Assembly (NCBI GenBank): GCA_934432725.1
Contig: CAKRZE010000001.1
Span: forward strand, 62,001 to 126,000
Direction of reading: 5' to 3'
Length of the DNA: 64,000 nt
Origin: an uncultured Eubacteriales bacterium
GTDB lineage: Bacteria; Bacillota; Clostridia; Oscillospirales; CAG-272
Below are positions 25,679 through 34,858 of the stretch, piece by piece. The notes under the pieces are model-generated. The model had not been told where the DNA came from, ran no database searches, and saw only the letters and a list, made by a program, of their open reading frames with translations. Numbering within the stretch: the first letter of the stretch is position 1; every line of letters begins with the position of its first letter. The position numbers and the translations under genes are program-made.

Positions 25679-26173
25679 ATGAAGAAGTTTTCTACTGTGC
25701 CTTTTCGCGGCACACACGATCAGGAAGCTGAGATGAAGGCATGGCTGCAGGAACATAAAGATGTCCGCGGCGTGGCAATGCCCGCTTTGCAGAAAGCGCA
25801 GGATATTTACGGCTATTTGCCCATCGAAGTGCTGCAGATGATCGCGGACGAGCTTCAGATGCCGATGTCAGAGCTTTACGGCATCGCAACATTCTATGCG
25901 CAGTTTGCGCTCTGCCCGAAGGGCAGTTACGCCATTTCCGTATGTCTCGGAACTGCCTGCTATGTGAAGGGGTCCGGAGATCTGATGGAAGAATTGAAGA
26001 AAGAACTGAAGATCGACGCAGATGAATGCACCCCGGACGGAAGATTCTCCCTGACGGCATGTCGCTGTATCGGTGCGTGCGGACTTGCTCCCGTTCTGAC
26101 GGTCAACGGAGAGGTATACGGTCGTCTCACGACGAAGGATATTCCCGGCATCCTTGCCAAGTACCAGGGCTGA
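25679..26173 (+). CDS. hydC: NADH-dependent [FeFe]-hydrogenase subunit, NuoE-like
   Basis: The 164-residue small electron-transfer subunit of the trimeric hydrogenase. It is a NuoE-type thioredoxin-like ferredoxin holding one [2Fe-2S] cluster, with ligands in SVCLGTACYVKG (C-x4-C) and CRCIGACGLAPV (the C-x3-C pair). The N-terminal helical part (PALQKAQDIYGYLP, GIATFYAQF) matches NuoE/HydC/HndA. A GGAGG-type site precedes the ATG. It is followed after 36 bp by hydB. The subunit passes electrons between the NADH-oxidising subunit and the rest of the complex in the cytoplasm. Confidence 0.92.
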   Translation: MKKFSTVPFRGTHDQEAEMKAWLQEHKDVRGVAMPALQKAQDIYGYLPIEVLQMIADELQMPMSELYGIATFYAQFALCPKGSYAISVCLGTACYVKGSGDLMEELKKELKIDADECTPDGRFSLTACRCIGACGLAPVLTVNGEVYGRLTTKDIPGILAKYQG

Positions 26174-26209
26174 TCTGATTGCAGCCATATATAATAAGGA
26201 GGATATCTC

Positions 26210-28081
26210 ATGATCAAAACGATTGCTGATCTGAATGCGTTAAAAGAATCTGCAAAGGATTCCGTCGCTCTCCGTGTCGGACAGAAAAGCACCGAGACAT
26301 ATAAGCGGCATGTTCTTGTCTGCGGCGGTACCGGATGTACTTCGTCGCACAGCGATACCATCATCAAGGAGCTTCGTGAGGAGCTTGCAAAGCGCGGCAT
26401 GGAAAAGGACGTTAAGGTGGTTCAGACCGGATGCTTCGGTCTCTGCGCCCTCGGTCCGATTATGATTGTTTACCCCGAAGGCTCCTTCTATTCCCGCGTC
26501 ACGCCGGAGTATATTCCGGAAATTGTGGAAAGCCACCTTGTAAACGGAGAAGTCGTCAAGAAGTACCTGTACGCGGAAACCGTTTGCGAAACCGGAGAAA
26601 TCAAGCCTCTGAATCAAACTGATTTCTATAAAAAGCAGGTTCGCGTTGCACTCCGCAACTGCGGCGTGATCGACCCGGAATCTTTTTCCGAGTATGTGGC
26701 GCGTGACGGCTATCAGGCTCTGGCAAAGGTACTGACCGAATATCAGCCGAAGGAAGTCACAAAGATCGTGCTTGATTCCGGACTGCGCGGAAGAGGCGGT
26801 GCCGGCTTCCCGACCGGACGCAAATGGGGTCTGGTTGCGGACGGACCGCAGAAGTATGTCGTCTGCAACGCGGACGAGGGCGACCCGGGCGCTTTCATGG
26901 ACCGTTCTGTTCTGGAGGGCGACCCGCACTGCATCATTGAAGCTATGGCGATTGCAGGCTATGCGATCGGCGCAAACCAGGGCTATGTGTACGTAAGAGC
27001 AGAATATCCGATTGCCGTTGAGCGTCTTCAGATCGCCATCAACGAGGCAAGAGAAGCCGGGATTCTCGGCAAACATATCTTCGGTACGGATTTCGACTTT
27101 GATCTTGACATCCGTCTCGGCGCCGGCGCGTTTGTCTGCGGTGAGGAAACAGCTCTGATGACCTCTATCGAGGGACACAGAGGCGAGCCGCACGTCCGTC
27201 CTCCGTTCCCGGCAGTCAAGGGTCTGTTCCAGTGTCCTACGGTTGAAAACAACGTTGAAACCTTTGCGAACATTCCGCAGATCATCCTGAAGGGCGCGGA
27301 GTGGTTCGCTTCCATGGGAACCGAAAAGTCCAAGGGCACCAAGGTCTTTGCGCTCGGCGGAAAGATCAAGCACACCGGACTTGTGGAGATTCCGATGGGC
27401 ACCACGCTCCGCGAAATCATTGAAGAAATCGGCGGCGGCATTCCGGACGGAAAGAAGTTCAAGGCTGTTCAGACCGGAGGTCCTTCCGGCGGATGCATTC
27501 CGGCATCTTTGATGGATACGCCGATCGACTATGACAACCTGACCGCAATGGGCTGCATGATGGGCTCCGGCGGTATGATTGTCATGGACGAGGACACCTG
27601 CATGGTGGATATGGCAAAGTTCTTCCTGGAATTCACCGTGGATGAATCCTGCGGAAAATGCACGCCCTGCCGCGTCGGCATCAAGCGCCTGCTTGAAAAG
27701 CTGGAGAAGATCACAAACGGAAACGGAACGATGGAAGATCTGGAGGATATGGAGCAGCTCTGCGCATACATTAAGCAGAATGCGCTTTGTGCCCTCGGTC
27801 AGACCGCCCCGAACCCGGTTCTTGCAACCCTGAAGTTCTTCCGCGAAGAATATATTGCGCATATCGTTGATAAAAAGTGTCCCGCCGGAGTCTGCAAAGC
27901 ACTTCTGAGCTATGTCATTGATCCCGTGAAGTGCAAAGGCTGCACGGCATGCGCACGGAAATGTCCTGTCGGTGCGATTTCCGGAACGGTTAAGAATCCG
28001 CATACAATCGACAATTCCAAATGCATTAAGTGCGGCGCCTGCATGACAACCTGTAAGTTTGGCGCAATCAGTAAGAAATAA
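26210..28081 (+). CDS. hydB: NADH-dependent [FeFe]-hydrogenase flavoprotein subunit, NuoF-like
   Basis: A 623-residue subunit that binds NADH and FMN. In order: an N-terminal thioredoxin-like [2Fe-2S] domain (CGGTGCTSSHS ... CFGLCALGP, residues ~35-85), the NuoF core with GRGGAGFPTGRKWG and GEETALMTSIEG for FMN/NADH, a [4Fe-4S] site ESCGKCTPCRVG, and a C-terminal double [4Fe-4S] ferredoxin (CKGCTACARKCPVGA, CIKCGACMTTCKFGA). This is the arrangement of HydB/HndC in electron-bifurcating hydrogenases, which use NADH and reduced ferredoxin together. AAGGAGG precedes the start. hydA follows after 15 bp. Confidence 0.95.
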   Translation: MIKTIADLNALKESAKDSVALRVGQKSTETYKRHVLVCGGTGCTSSHSDTIIKELREELAKRGMEKDVKVVQTGCFGLCALGPIMIVYPEGSFYSRVTPEYIPEIVESHLVNGEVVKKYLYAETVCETGEIKPLNQTDFYKKQVRVALRNCGVIDPESFSEYVARDGYQALAKVLTEYQPKEVTKIVLDSGLRGRGGAGFPTGRKWGLVADGPQKYVVCNADEGDPGAFMDRSVLEGDPHCIIEAMAIAGYAIGANQGYVYVRAEYPIAVERLQIAINEAREAGILGKHIFGTDFDFDLDIRLGAGAFVCGEETALMTSIEGHRGEPHVRPPFPAVKGLFQCPTVENNVETFANIPQIILKGAEWFASMGTEKSKGTKVFALGGKIKHTGLVEIPMGTTLREIIEEIGGGIPDGKKFKAVQTGGPSGGCIPASLMDTPIDYDNLTAMGCMMGSGGMIVMDEDTCMVDMAKFFLEFTVDESCGKCTPCRVGIKRLLEKLEKITNGNGTMEDLEDMEQLCAYIKQNALCALGQTAPNPVLATLKFFREEYIAHIVDKKCPAGVCKALLSYVIDPVKCKGCTACARKCPVGAISGTVKNPHTIDNSKCIKCGACMTTCKFGAISKK

Positions 28082-28096
28082 GGGGGCATGCGAACC

Positions 28097-29836
28097 ATGG
28101 ATATGATTAATCTGAAAATAAACGGTATTGCAGTCAGTGTTCCGAAGGGCTCTACAATTCTTGAAGCTGCCCGCGCAGCGGGAATTGAGGTTCCGACGCT
28201 CTGCTACATGAAGAAAATCAATGAGATCGGCGCGTGCCGTATCTGCCTGGTGGAAGCAACCGGCGCACGCGGACTGGTTCCTGCCTGCCTGTATGCCGCA
28301 GCAGACGGCATGGAGGTACAGACCAATTCCGCAAAGGTTCGTGCCGCACGCAAAACCACACTGGAGCTGATGCTCTCTACGCATGACAAGAAATGTCTTT
28401 CCTGCGTCCGTTCCGGCAGCTGCGAGCTGCAGAAGCTCTGCCAGGAATACGGCGTTGAGGACGACGGAAAATACGACGGATTCAAGCCGGTCTATGAAAA
28501 GGATGAATCCACGTACCATCTTGTCCGCGATAACAACAAGTGCATTCTCTGCCGCCGCTGCGTTGCTGCCTGCAAGGAGCAGTATGTCAGCGTGATCGGT
28601 GCAACGGACCGCGGCATTGAAACCTCAATCGGTACGCATTTCAGAAAGGCATTGGATGAATCCCCCTGCATTTCCTGCGGACAGTGCATCAACGTATGTC
28701 CGACCGGCGCTTTGACCGAAAAGGACGATACCGACAAGGTATGGGCTGCTCTGGCAGATCCGGCAAAGACGGTGATCGTTCAGACCGCTCCCGCTGTGCG
28801 CGCTGCGCTTGGCGAAGAGTTCGGTCTTCCGATCGGAACGAATGTCGAGGGCAAAATGGTTGCCGCACTGCGCCGCCTCGGCTTTGACCGTGTGTTTGAT
28901 ACGGACTTTGCGGCTGACGTTACGATTGTAGAGGAAGCGCATGAGCTGGTCGAGCGTATCAACAATCATGATGTGCTGCCGATGATTACCTCCTGCTCTC
29001 CCGGATGGGTCAAGTTCGCGGAATACTACTATCCGGAGCTTCTGCCGCACCTGTCCACCTGCAAGTCCCCGATGACCATGGGCGGCGCTATTATCAAGAC
29101 ATATTACGCGGAGAAAATGGGTCTTGATCCGCAGAATATTGTGGTTGTTGCCGCAATGCCCTGCACAGCCAAGAAATTTGAGATTCACCGCGATAATGAA
29201 GCCGCTGCCGGTGTTCCGGATGTGGATATTTCCATCACGACAAGAGAGCTTGCCCGCATGATCAAGCGCGCAGGTCTTCAGTTCAACATGCTTCCCGATG
29301 AGGAATATGACTCTCCGCTCGGAGAGGATACCGGCGCTGCCGTGATCTTCGGTGCCACCGGAGGCGTTATGGAGGCTGCGCTCCGTACCGCAAACGACTG
29401 GCTGACCGGCAAGGACAATGCCGATATTGAATACCACGCCGTTCGCGGAACCGCAGGTCTGAAGGAAGCCGCCGTCACCATCAACGGCATGGATATCAAG
29501 GTTGCCGTTGCCAGCGGAGCCGCTTCTGCAAAAGCCGTCATGGACAAAATCAAGTCCGGCGAAGCAGACTGGACCTTTGTGGAAATCATGGGCTGCCCGG
29601 GAGGCTGCGTCAACGGCGGCGGACAGCCGATTCAGCCGCAGTATGTCCGTGATACCGTGGATATCAAGGCGCTGCGTGCCAAGGCTTTGTATGACGCGGA
29701 CGCCGCGATGGCAATCCGCAAATCTCATGAGTCTCCCGTGGTGAAGGAGCTGTATTCCACTTATTATGAGGGATATGGCTGCGAAAAAGCGCATCATGCA
29801 CTCCACACCTCATATGCGGCGCGCAAAAAGTATTAA
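28097..29836 (+). CDS. hydA: [FeFe]-hydrogenase catalytic subunit, group A
   Basis: Catalytic H2-forming/oxidising subunit, 579 residues from the ATG at 28097 (GGGGG ten bases upstream; the ATG at 28088 sits on that ribosome site). Domains: [2Fe-2S] ferredoxin (CYMKKINEIGACRICLVEA), the His-x3-Cys cluster domain (HDKKCLSCVRSGSCELQKLC), a 2[4Fe-4S] domain (CILCRRCVAACKE, CISCGQCINVCPTGAL), the H-cluster domain with TSCSPGW (298-304), MPCTAKKFE and MGCPGGCVNGGGQP, then the small-subunit-like C-terminal segment. In the first H-cluster motif the second Cys of the textbook TSCCPGW is Ser301. Maturases HydEFG are not in the window. Confidence 0.96.
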   Translation: MDMINLKINGIAVSVPKGSTILEAARAAGIEVPTLCYMKKINEIGACRICLVEATGARGLVPACLYAAADGMEVQTNSAKVRAARKTTLELMLSTHDKKCLSCVRSGSCELQKLCQEYGVEDDGKYDGFKPVYEKDESTYHLVRDNNKCILCRRCVAACKEQYVSVIGATDRGIETSIGTHFRKALDESPCISCGQCINVCPTGALTEKDDTDKVWAALADPAKTVIVQTAPAVRAALGEEFGLPIGTNVEGKMVAALRRLGFDRVFDTDFAADVTIVEEAHELVERINNHDVLPMITSCSPGWVKFAEYYYPELLPHLSTCKSPMTMGGAIIKTYYAEKMGLDPQNIVVVAAMPCTAKKFEIHRDNEAAAGVPDVDISITTRELARMIKRAGLQFNMLPDEEYDSPLGEDTGAAVIFGATGGVMEAALRTANDWLTGKDNADIEYHAVRGTAGLKEAAVTINGMDIKVAVASGAASAKAVMDKIKSGEADWTFVEIMGCPGGCVNGGGQPIQPQYVRDTVDIKALRAKALYDADAAMAIRKSHESPVVKELYSTYYEGYGCEKAHHALHTSYAARKKY

Positions 29837-29868
29837 TGACGCGTTCTGAAGCACCGAAATAAAAAATA

Positions 29869-29903
29869 TGCCCGGTTGTGCGATATTTTCCGTCAACCGG
29901 GCA
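29869..29903. terminator. Terminator-like hairpin after hydA
   Basis: TGCCCGGTTG (29869-29878) pairs with CAACCGGGCA (29894-29903). The rightward tail is only weakly T-rich (TTGCGTT), while the leftward tail is strongly T-rich, so rightward termination may be partial. The rest of 29837-30154 is non-coding. Confidence 0.5.
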
Positions 29904-30154
29904 TTGCGTTCATCCCGATGCATAAACTGTTGGGAATGCAAACGGACAGGAAATGCAAAGCCTGCACAGCTGCGCTGCTTCAGAAGCAAGAGCGAAAAGC
30001 CTGTGGTTCGGCAAAAGAGGATACTCCCCTTTGCCTTGCCGGGTGCCGGACCTGACAGAGTGCCGTAAATTGACCTGTTGCGGAAAGACTCTGCACACGG
30101 ACCTCACAGCATCCAAATCATTCGGAAATCATTCCGGGAAAGGTTCAGAAAAGT

Positions 30155-30859
30155 ATGAATCAGACCACCCCGTTTCAGCCGGCAGCCGGACTGCCTCAGA
30201 ACATCACCGCACTCAATGAAGAAATTGAAAAATGCAAGCGCAAATATGCCGGTGCAAGAGCCAGCCTTTTGTGTGTTGCCGGTTTTACTGCAATCAATAT
30301 TCTCCTTGCCGCTTTCGGCGGGGATATTTACATGCTTTTTTCCGCAATCACTCCGTATGTGATCACCGTGACCGGAACGGTATGGCAGCAGGAGAGCGGT
30401 CAGATGCTCTATCTGATCATTGGTGTTGCAGTCGGCTTGCTGGTTACAGTACCGTATCTGCTCGCTTGGATCTTTTCGAAGAAAAAGACGATCTGGGTCA
30501 CCTTTGCACTGATTTATTATATACTGGATTGTCTGTTTTATGTTTTTGTGTTTGATGTCTCCTTGCTCTATTCGATTCTGTTCCATATTGTTGTGCTGGT
30601 CGAATTGATCATCGGAGTCAAATACGGCGCAAAGCTGAAAAAGTGCAAAGCGGCGCTTGCCGCTATGGCACAGAATGCTCAGCCTGCCGACCCGAGTGCT
30701 GCGGAGGCGCAGGCATCGGAATCTGCCGCGGTCGGTGCCATACCGGCGCAGAACGGCGGATATCAGAAGCCGGAGACTGAAAAAATTCCCGAAAATACCG
30801 ATACTTTGCAGAAACCTGACCGGAACCGACCGGATTCCGACTCGGAGCAGGCAAAGTAA
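30155..30859 (+). CDS. Four-helix membrane protein of unknown function
   Basis: A 234-residue protein. A short N-terminal coiled segment with charged residues (NEEIEKCKRKYAGARA) is followed by four membrane helices at about 33-52, 84-108, 113-133 and 137-152. The C-terminal tail is about 75 residues long, disordered, Ala/Pro/Glu/Asp-rich and cytoplasm-like, ending DSDSEQAK. No enzyme motif is seen and I do not recognise a named family. It ends at a strong bidirectional terminator. It probably has its own promoter since a hairpin separates it from hydA. Confidence 0.7.
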   Translation: MNQTTPFQPAAGLPQNITALNEEIEKCKRKYAGARASLLCVAGFTAINILLAAFGGDIYMLFSAITPYVITVTGTVWQQESGQMLYLIIGVAVGLLVTVPYLLAWIFSKKKTIWVTFALIYYILDCLFYVFVFDVSLLYSILFHIVVLVELIIGVKYGAKLKKCKAALAAMAQNAQPADPSAAEAQASESAAVGAIPAQNGGYQKPETEKIPENTDTLQKPDRNRPDSDSEQAK

Positions 30860-30884
30860 GGGCAGCGGCTATGTGCCGCTATTC

Positions 30885-30926
30885 AAAAAACGGAGCTGCC
30901 GCCGAAAGGCGGAGGCTCCGTTTTTT
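30885..30926. terminator. Strong bidirectional terminator
   Basis: CGGAGCTGCCGCC (30891-30903) pairs with GGCGGAGGCTCCG (30908-30920) with a GAAA loop, flanked by A6 and T6. It serves the rightward membrane protein gene and the leftward spoIVB. Confidence 0.85.
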
Positions 30927-30936
30927 CGTCTGAGGG

Positions 30937-32142
30937 TTATTCCTCCGGAAGCTGAGAAAGCATATTTTCTATGAGAATGCCGTACCCTCTTGCCGGATCG
31001 TTGATCAAAACGTGCGTGACCGCTCCGACCAGCTTTCCGTCCTGCAGCACGGGGGAACCAGACATGCCCTGTACGATGCCTCCGGTTTTCTTGAGCAGTG
31101 CCGGATCCGTTACAGTGATGACAAAGCCCTTCAGATCCCCTCCGCTGCGGTTAATGTTGGATATCTGAATTTCATAGGAGCTGATTCCGTTTTCGTCCAG
31201 AGTACACAAAACGGTTGCGCTTCCTTCATGAATTTCGTCCTTCAGTGCAATCGGAACCGGTGTAAACGGCGTTTGAGGGATCTGTGACAGCACGCCGTAT
31301 ACTCCTGCAGCGGAGTTTTTCAGCATGGTTCCCGTTTTTTGCGCGTTAAAATATCCCTTCAGCTCTCCCGGAGTACCCGGGGTTCCGGGAATCACGCCGC
31401 TGATTGTGACATCCATGACGCTTCCGCGTAAAAGCAGCATCAGATCACCGGTATCCACATCGCAGATACCGTGCCCCAGTCCGCCGAAGCTGCCGTCCTC
31501 CGGTATGATGAAGGTAACCGTTCCGATTCCGGCTGTACTGTCCCGGATCCAGACTCCAGCCTTATACGTTTGCTCGGTTTTGTGCTTTGCCGGATGAAGC
31601 GTTACGGTTATTTCCTTGCCGTCGCGCAGAAGTGTGATTTGCAGCGGAACACCGCCGCTTTTTTCCACGGCTTCGGTTACTTCTTCCGCAGAGTTGATTT
31701 CTTTTCCGTTGATTTTACAGATAATATCCTTGACCCGGATGCCCGCTTCATGTGCGGGACTGAAGGTGCCTTTTTCGCTTTCCACATCGGAAATTCCAAC
31801 GACAAGAACGCCCTTGGTGTACATTTTAACACCGAACGGCATGCCTCCAGGAAGAACACGGATATCCCGATATGTGCTGATATTGATCTTCTTGACCGGA
31901 AGAACTCCGAAAAGATTTGCGTTTGCGTTCGCCCTGCGGCTTACGCCGTTATCCCCCTCTGCTTCCGTTAATTCCAGGTCGCAGCAATATCCGGCGCTGA
32001 TCGCTTCTCCCTCCCGGAATGACAGCGAGGAGGGAATGATGGCATCCGAAATTCCGGCAAGCGCTGCAATGCCGATCAGAAGGACAAGCAGGATGCGCGG
32101 GATATCGGAATGTTTGGTTTTATGCTTGTTTTTAGCAGACAT
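30937..32142 (-). CDS. spoIVB: SpoIVB-type serine peptidase (sporulation)
   Basis: Peptidase family S55. In Bacillus, SpoIVB is made in the forespore, crosses to the intermembrane space and cleaves SpoIVFA to switch on pro-sigmaK processing. Here: an N-terminal membrane anchor (residues ~18-36), a PDZ domain around 100-185 (KGVLVVGISDV ... AGIRVKDIICKINGKEI), and the S55 domain with GLGHGICDVDTG holding the catalytic His and GMSGSPVLQDGKLVGAVTHVL holding the catalytic Ser. The ATG at 32142 is preferred over a TTG five codons upstream. About 401 residues is the usual size. It is a clear sign of an endospore-former. A forespore-type promoter candidate lies about 70 bp upstream. Confidence 0.92.
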   Translation of the reverse strand: MSAKNKHKTKHSDIPRILLVLLIGIAALAGISDAIIPSSLSFREGEAISAGYCCDLELTEAEGDNGVSRRANANANLFGVLPVKKINISTYRDIRVLPGGMPFGVKMYTKGVLVVGISDVESEKGTFSPAHEAGIRVKDIICKINGKEINSAEEVTEAVEKSGGVPLQITLLRDGKEITVTLHPAKHKTEQTYKAGVWIRDSTAGIGTVTFIIPEDGSFGGLGHGICDVDTGDLMLLLRGSVMDVTISGVIPGTPGTPGELKGYFNAQKTGTMLKNSAAGVYGVLSQIPQTPFTPVPIALKDEIHEGSATVLCTLDENGISSYEIQISNINRSGGDLKGFVITVTDPALLKKTGGIVQGMSGSPVLQDGKLVGAVTHVLINDPARGYGILIENMLSQLPEE

Positions 32143-32213
32143 ATTTTTGTTTCCCAACCTTTGATTTTCTTCGGATCGGTTCGCAGCGTATGAAGCTGTT
32201 CAAATCCTGTATA

Positions 32214-32246
32214 TACTATGACGTGATGTGAGCGTATTTATGTCAA
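32214..32246 (-). promoter_or_regulatory. Candidate sigmaG-type (forespore) promoter of spoIVB
   Basis: Read on the minus strand, CATAGTA (32214-32220) matches the sigmaF/G -10 pattern CATnnTA, and GACATA about 18 bp upstream is close to the -35 TGAATA. No properly spaced SigA -10 accompanies the TTGACA contained in it. Confidence 0.5.
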
Positions 32247-33158
32247 GTAATATTTAGGGAAGCTGCAAGCCGCAAGAAAGTACGGCAAAAAACATGTAAA
32301 TTTCATTTTTATGACGGCGGCACCTGCGTCGGCAGCTTCCGGCGGAATTGCGGATGTTCTTCAGACAGCAAAAGCCGCAAAATGCCGATGAAACGGTTTG
32401 CCGCTCCGTTTTTCATCAAATTTTCTGTTCACCTGAATTTCATGGTTCGGAAAAAGCAGGAACCTTGAGCATGGAAAGAAGCGTTCATAAGGATTAAAAA
32501 GAAGGTTCTTTTGAAGCGGGAAGATGTTTTTTTGTAAAAGCAGTCCGATCCCCTCATATGAGTATGATCCGGTCAAAGCGCACCCATACAGGAAAATGCG
32601 ATTCTGACGTCTGTTTTTTAATAAATCGCACTCCTCGGAATGCATTTAAGGGCTTTCCGGTTCCGGCTGCCGATTTAAAAAGGGTCGGAAGAAGCGGCAA
32701 AAGGTCCGGAACGCAGCTTCACGCATTGATTGACAGAATAAGGCTTTGGGTTTGCCGGAGCATGTTGACAAAAGCACTTCTTTCGGCTACAATAAGTTTG
32801 TCCGGGAATCTCCGGTGCAGCGCTTTTGGCGAAAAATCAACGGGCATTTTGCCGTTTTGGTTCTAAAGCGTCTGTGTCATTTTGTGAAACGGAGCCTCTG
32901 CGTTCATTTTGCACCGTGGATTGTTTTTCGGAACATGTTCAAGGATGTGTGTATACTTATAATAGTACATTTTTGAAAGCAAAGGAATGCCGCGCGGCGT
33001 GAAGCTATATTCAGCCGTGACAAAACACGGTCGTTTCCACGCATAAATCGTCTCAAAATAAACCGCAGTGTGCGAAGACTTGGCTTTTGCGGGTGGAAAA
33101 TACAAAAAAATTCATTGTGATTTATGCCGCCGTATGAGGCGGCGGAATGGAGAAGGGT
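32247..33158. other. Long non-coding interval between spoIVB and the dipeptidase gene
   Basis: About 900 bp with no convincing gene; short frames on both strands lack ribosome sites and family features. A TATAAT at 32958-32963 within GTGTATACTTATAAT is the likely -10 for the dipeptidase, with no good -35. GCCGCCGTATGAGGCGGC near 33126-33144 is a small hairpin just before the ribosome site. Confidence 0.45.
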
Positions 33159-34616
33159 ATGAACTATGTGATCAGCGGATATGAGCCGGAGACGATGTTT
33201 CATTATTTTGAACAGATCAGCGCTATTCCGCGCAGCTCCGGACATGAGGATAAAATTGTTGATTTTCTGGAGGATTTCGCAAAAAAGAACGGTTTGGAAT
33301 ATATAAGGGATGCTCACAAAAATATCCTGATCAAAAAGCCGGCTGCTCCCGGCTGGGAGGGAAAGCCTGCGGTGCTTTTGCAGGGGCATACCGATATGGT
33401 CTGCGAGAAAAGAGAGGGAAGCACGCACGATTTCTCAAAGGATGGTCTGACGCTTCTTGTAGAAAACGGCATTCTGCATGCCGACGGAACGACGCTTGGC
33501 GGGGACGATGGGGTTGCTGTTGCAATGATGCTTGCCATACTGGAGGACCGGAGCCTTCTGCATCCCCGTCTGGAGTGCCTGTTTACATCGGACGAAGAGG
33601 TCGGAATGAGCGGTGCTGCCCATTTTGATTATTCCAAAATCACGGCGGAACGCATGATCAACCTCGACTCGGAAACGGAAGGCGAAGCAACCGTCAGCTG
33701 TGCGGGGGGAGCCAGAGCGCAGCTGCTTCTTCCGTGTGAGAAAACGGCGATTCCGGAGGCAGGGAAGCTTCTTTCGGTCAGAATCACCGGACTTGCCGGC
33801 GGACACTCCGGATCCGATATCCACTTGCAGAAGGCGAATGCCGATATCCTGCTTGCGCGGCTGCTTGCCGTTGTCTATGAAAAAACCCCCTGCAATCTTA
33901 TTTCGATTGCGGGAGGTACAAAGGATAATGCAATTCCGCGGGAAGCCTCTGCCGTATTCTTCACCTGCAATCCGGAGGAGGCGGGGGAGTGCCTGCGCGC
34001 TGCGGAAAAGAAGATTCGCAAAGAGCTGACGGATGCGGATGCCGGCTTCCGCATCAAAATCGGAAAACCGTCCCGCGAGCCCGGCGAAAAAATGATGACC
34101 TTCCGCTCCACGCGCCGTGTGATGGACGCCGTTTTACTTGCACCGAACGGGGTTTACACAAAATGCCCGAAGGACTTTTCGCTGGTGGAGGCATCCTCTA
34201 ACCTCGGCATCCTGAATGAGGAAAACGGAGCTGTGGTCATGACGTGGCTCTGCCGTTCCTCTTCGGAAAGCAGAATGGATGCGCTTCTGGATCGCTATAA
34301 GCGTCTTGCAGCGCTTCTGGAGGCGGACTTTAAGGTATTCAACCGCTATCCCGGATGGGAAATGCGAAAGGATTCCGCATTGCAGCGCGATTTCATCGAT
34401 GCCTGCCGTCAGATATACGGCGGCTCGGTCACGCCGCGCATTACCGCCATTCATGCCGGACTGGAATGCGGTCTGATTATATCGGCAGTCGATCATCCGC
34501 TTGATGCCATTTCCATCGGACCGGCACTTTCAAACATTCACACACCGGATGAAACGCTGGAGCTTTCTTCTTATGCGCGCCTGTGGAAGCTTGTAATGCT
34601 GCTGCTGCAGAAGTAA
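33159..34616 (+). CDS. pepD: Aminoacyl-histidine dipeptidase (M20 family, PepD/PepV-like)
   Basis: Cytosolic di-zinc dipeptidase that cleaves Xaa-His and other dipeptides, 485 residues from the ATG at 33159 (GGAGAAGGGT upstream; the ATG at 33147 lies before that site). Metal-binding motifs are LLQGHTDMVCEK (first His), TLGGDDGVAVAMMLA (bridging Asp), FTSDEEVGMSGA (catalytic Glu plus ligand Glu) and INLDSETEGE. The lid/dimerisation domain lies at about 205-385 with GGHSGSDI, and the last ligand His is in IGPALSNIHTPDE. This is the full set expected for the PepD subgroup. It would help in recycling imported peptides. The gene stands alone and is convergent with the MFS gene. Confidence 0.92.
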   Translation: MNYVISGYEPETMFHYFEQISAIPRSSGHEDKIVDFLEDFAKKNGLEYIRDAHKNILIKKPAAPGWEGKPAVLLQGHTDMVCEKREGSTHDFSKDGLTLLVENGILHADGTTLGGDDGVAVAMMLAILEDRSLLHPRLECLFTSDEEVGMSGAAHFDYSKITAERMINLDSETEGEATVSCAGGARAQLLLPCEKTAIPEAGKLLSVRITGLAGGHSGSDIHLQKANADILLARLLAVVYEKTPCNLISIAGGTKDNAIPREASAVFFTCNPEEAGECLRAAEKKIRKELTDADAGFRIKIGKPSREPGEKMMTFRSTRRVMDAVLLAPNGVYTKCPKDFSLVEASSNLGILNEENGAVVMTWLCRSSSESRMDALLDRYKRLAALLEADFKVFNRYPGWEMRKDSALQRDFIDACRQIYGGSVTPRITAIHAGLECGLIISAVDHPLDAISIGPALSNIHTPDETLELSSYARLWKLVMLLLQK

Positions 34617-34858
34617 CCGAAAAAACGGCATGCAATCATCAGCCCCCTTCGCCCAAACAGTGCTTATGCACCTCAGAGCGAGGGGGCGCCCTTGTTTTCT
34701 GTTCTCCGGTAAGGGGGAAAATTGCTTTCCGATGGTCTGCGGCGTTGATAGAAGTTTACCGAGTTTCCGTAATTTCTGCCGTATTCCGCTGCCTGTACAA
34801 TATCCTTCGGGGCATAAAAGCCTCGCAAGGAGCGAAGCCGGCATCGGCTGCCGGATGG

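Noticed and set aside
26240..28519. 759-codon minus-strand frame opposite hydB
   Set aside because: Antisense shadow of a highly conserved hydrogenase subunit; no signature or ribosome site.
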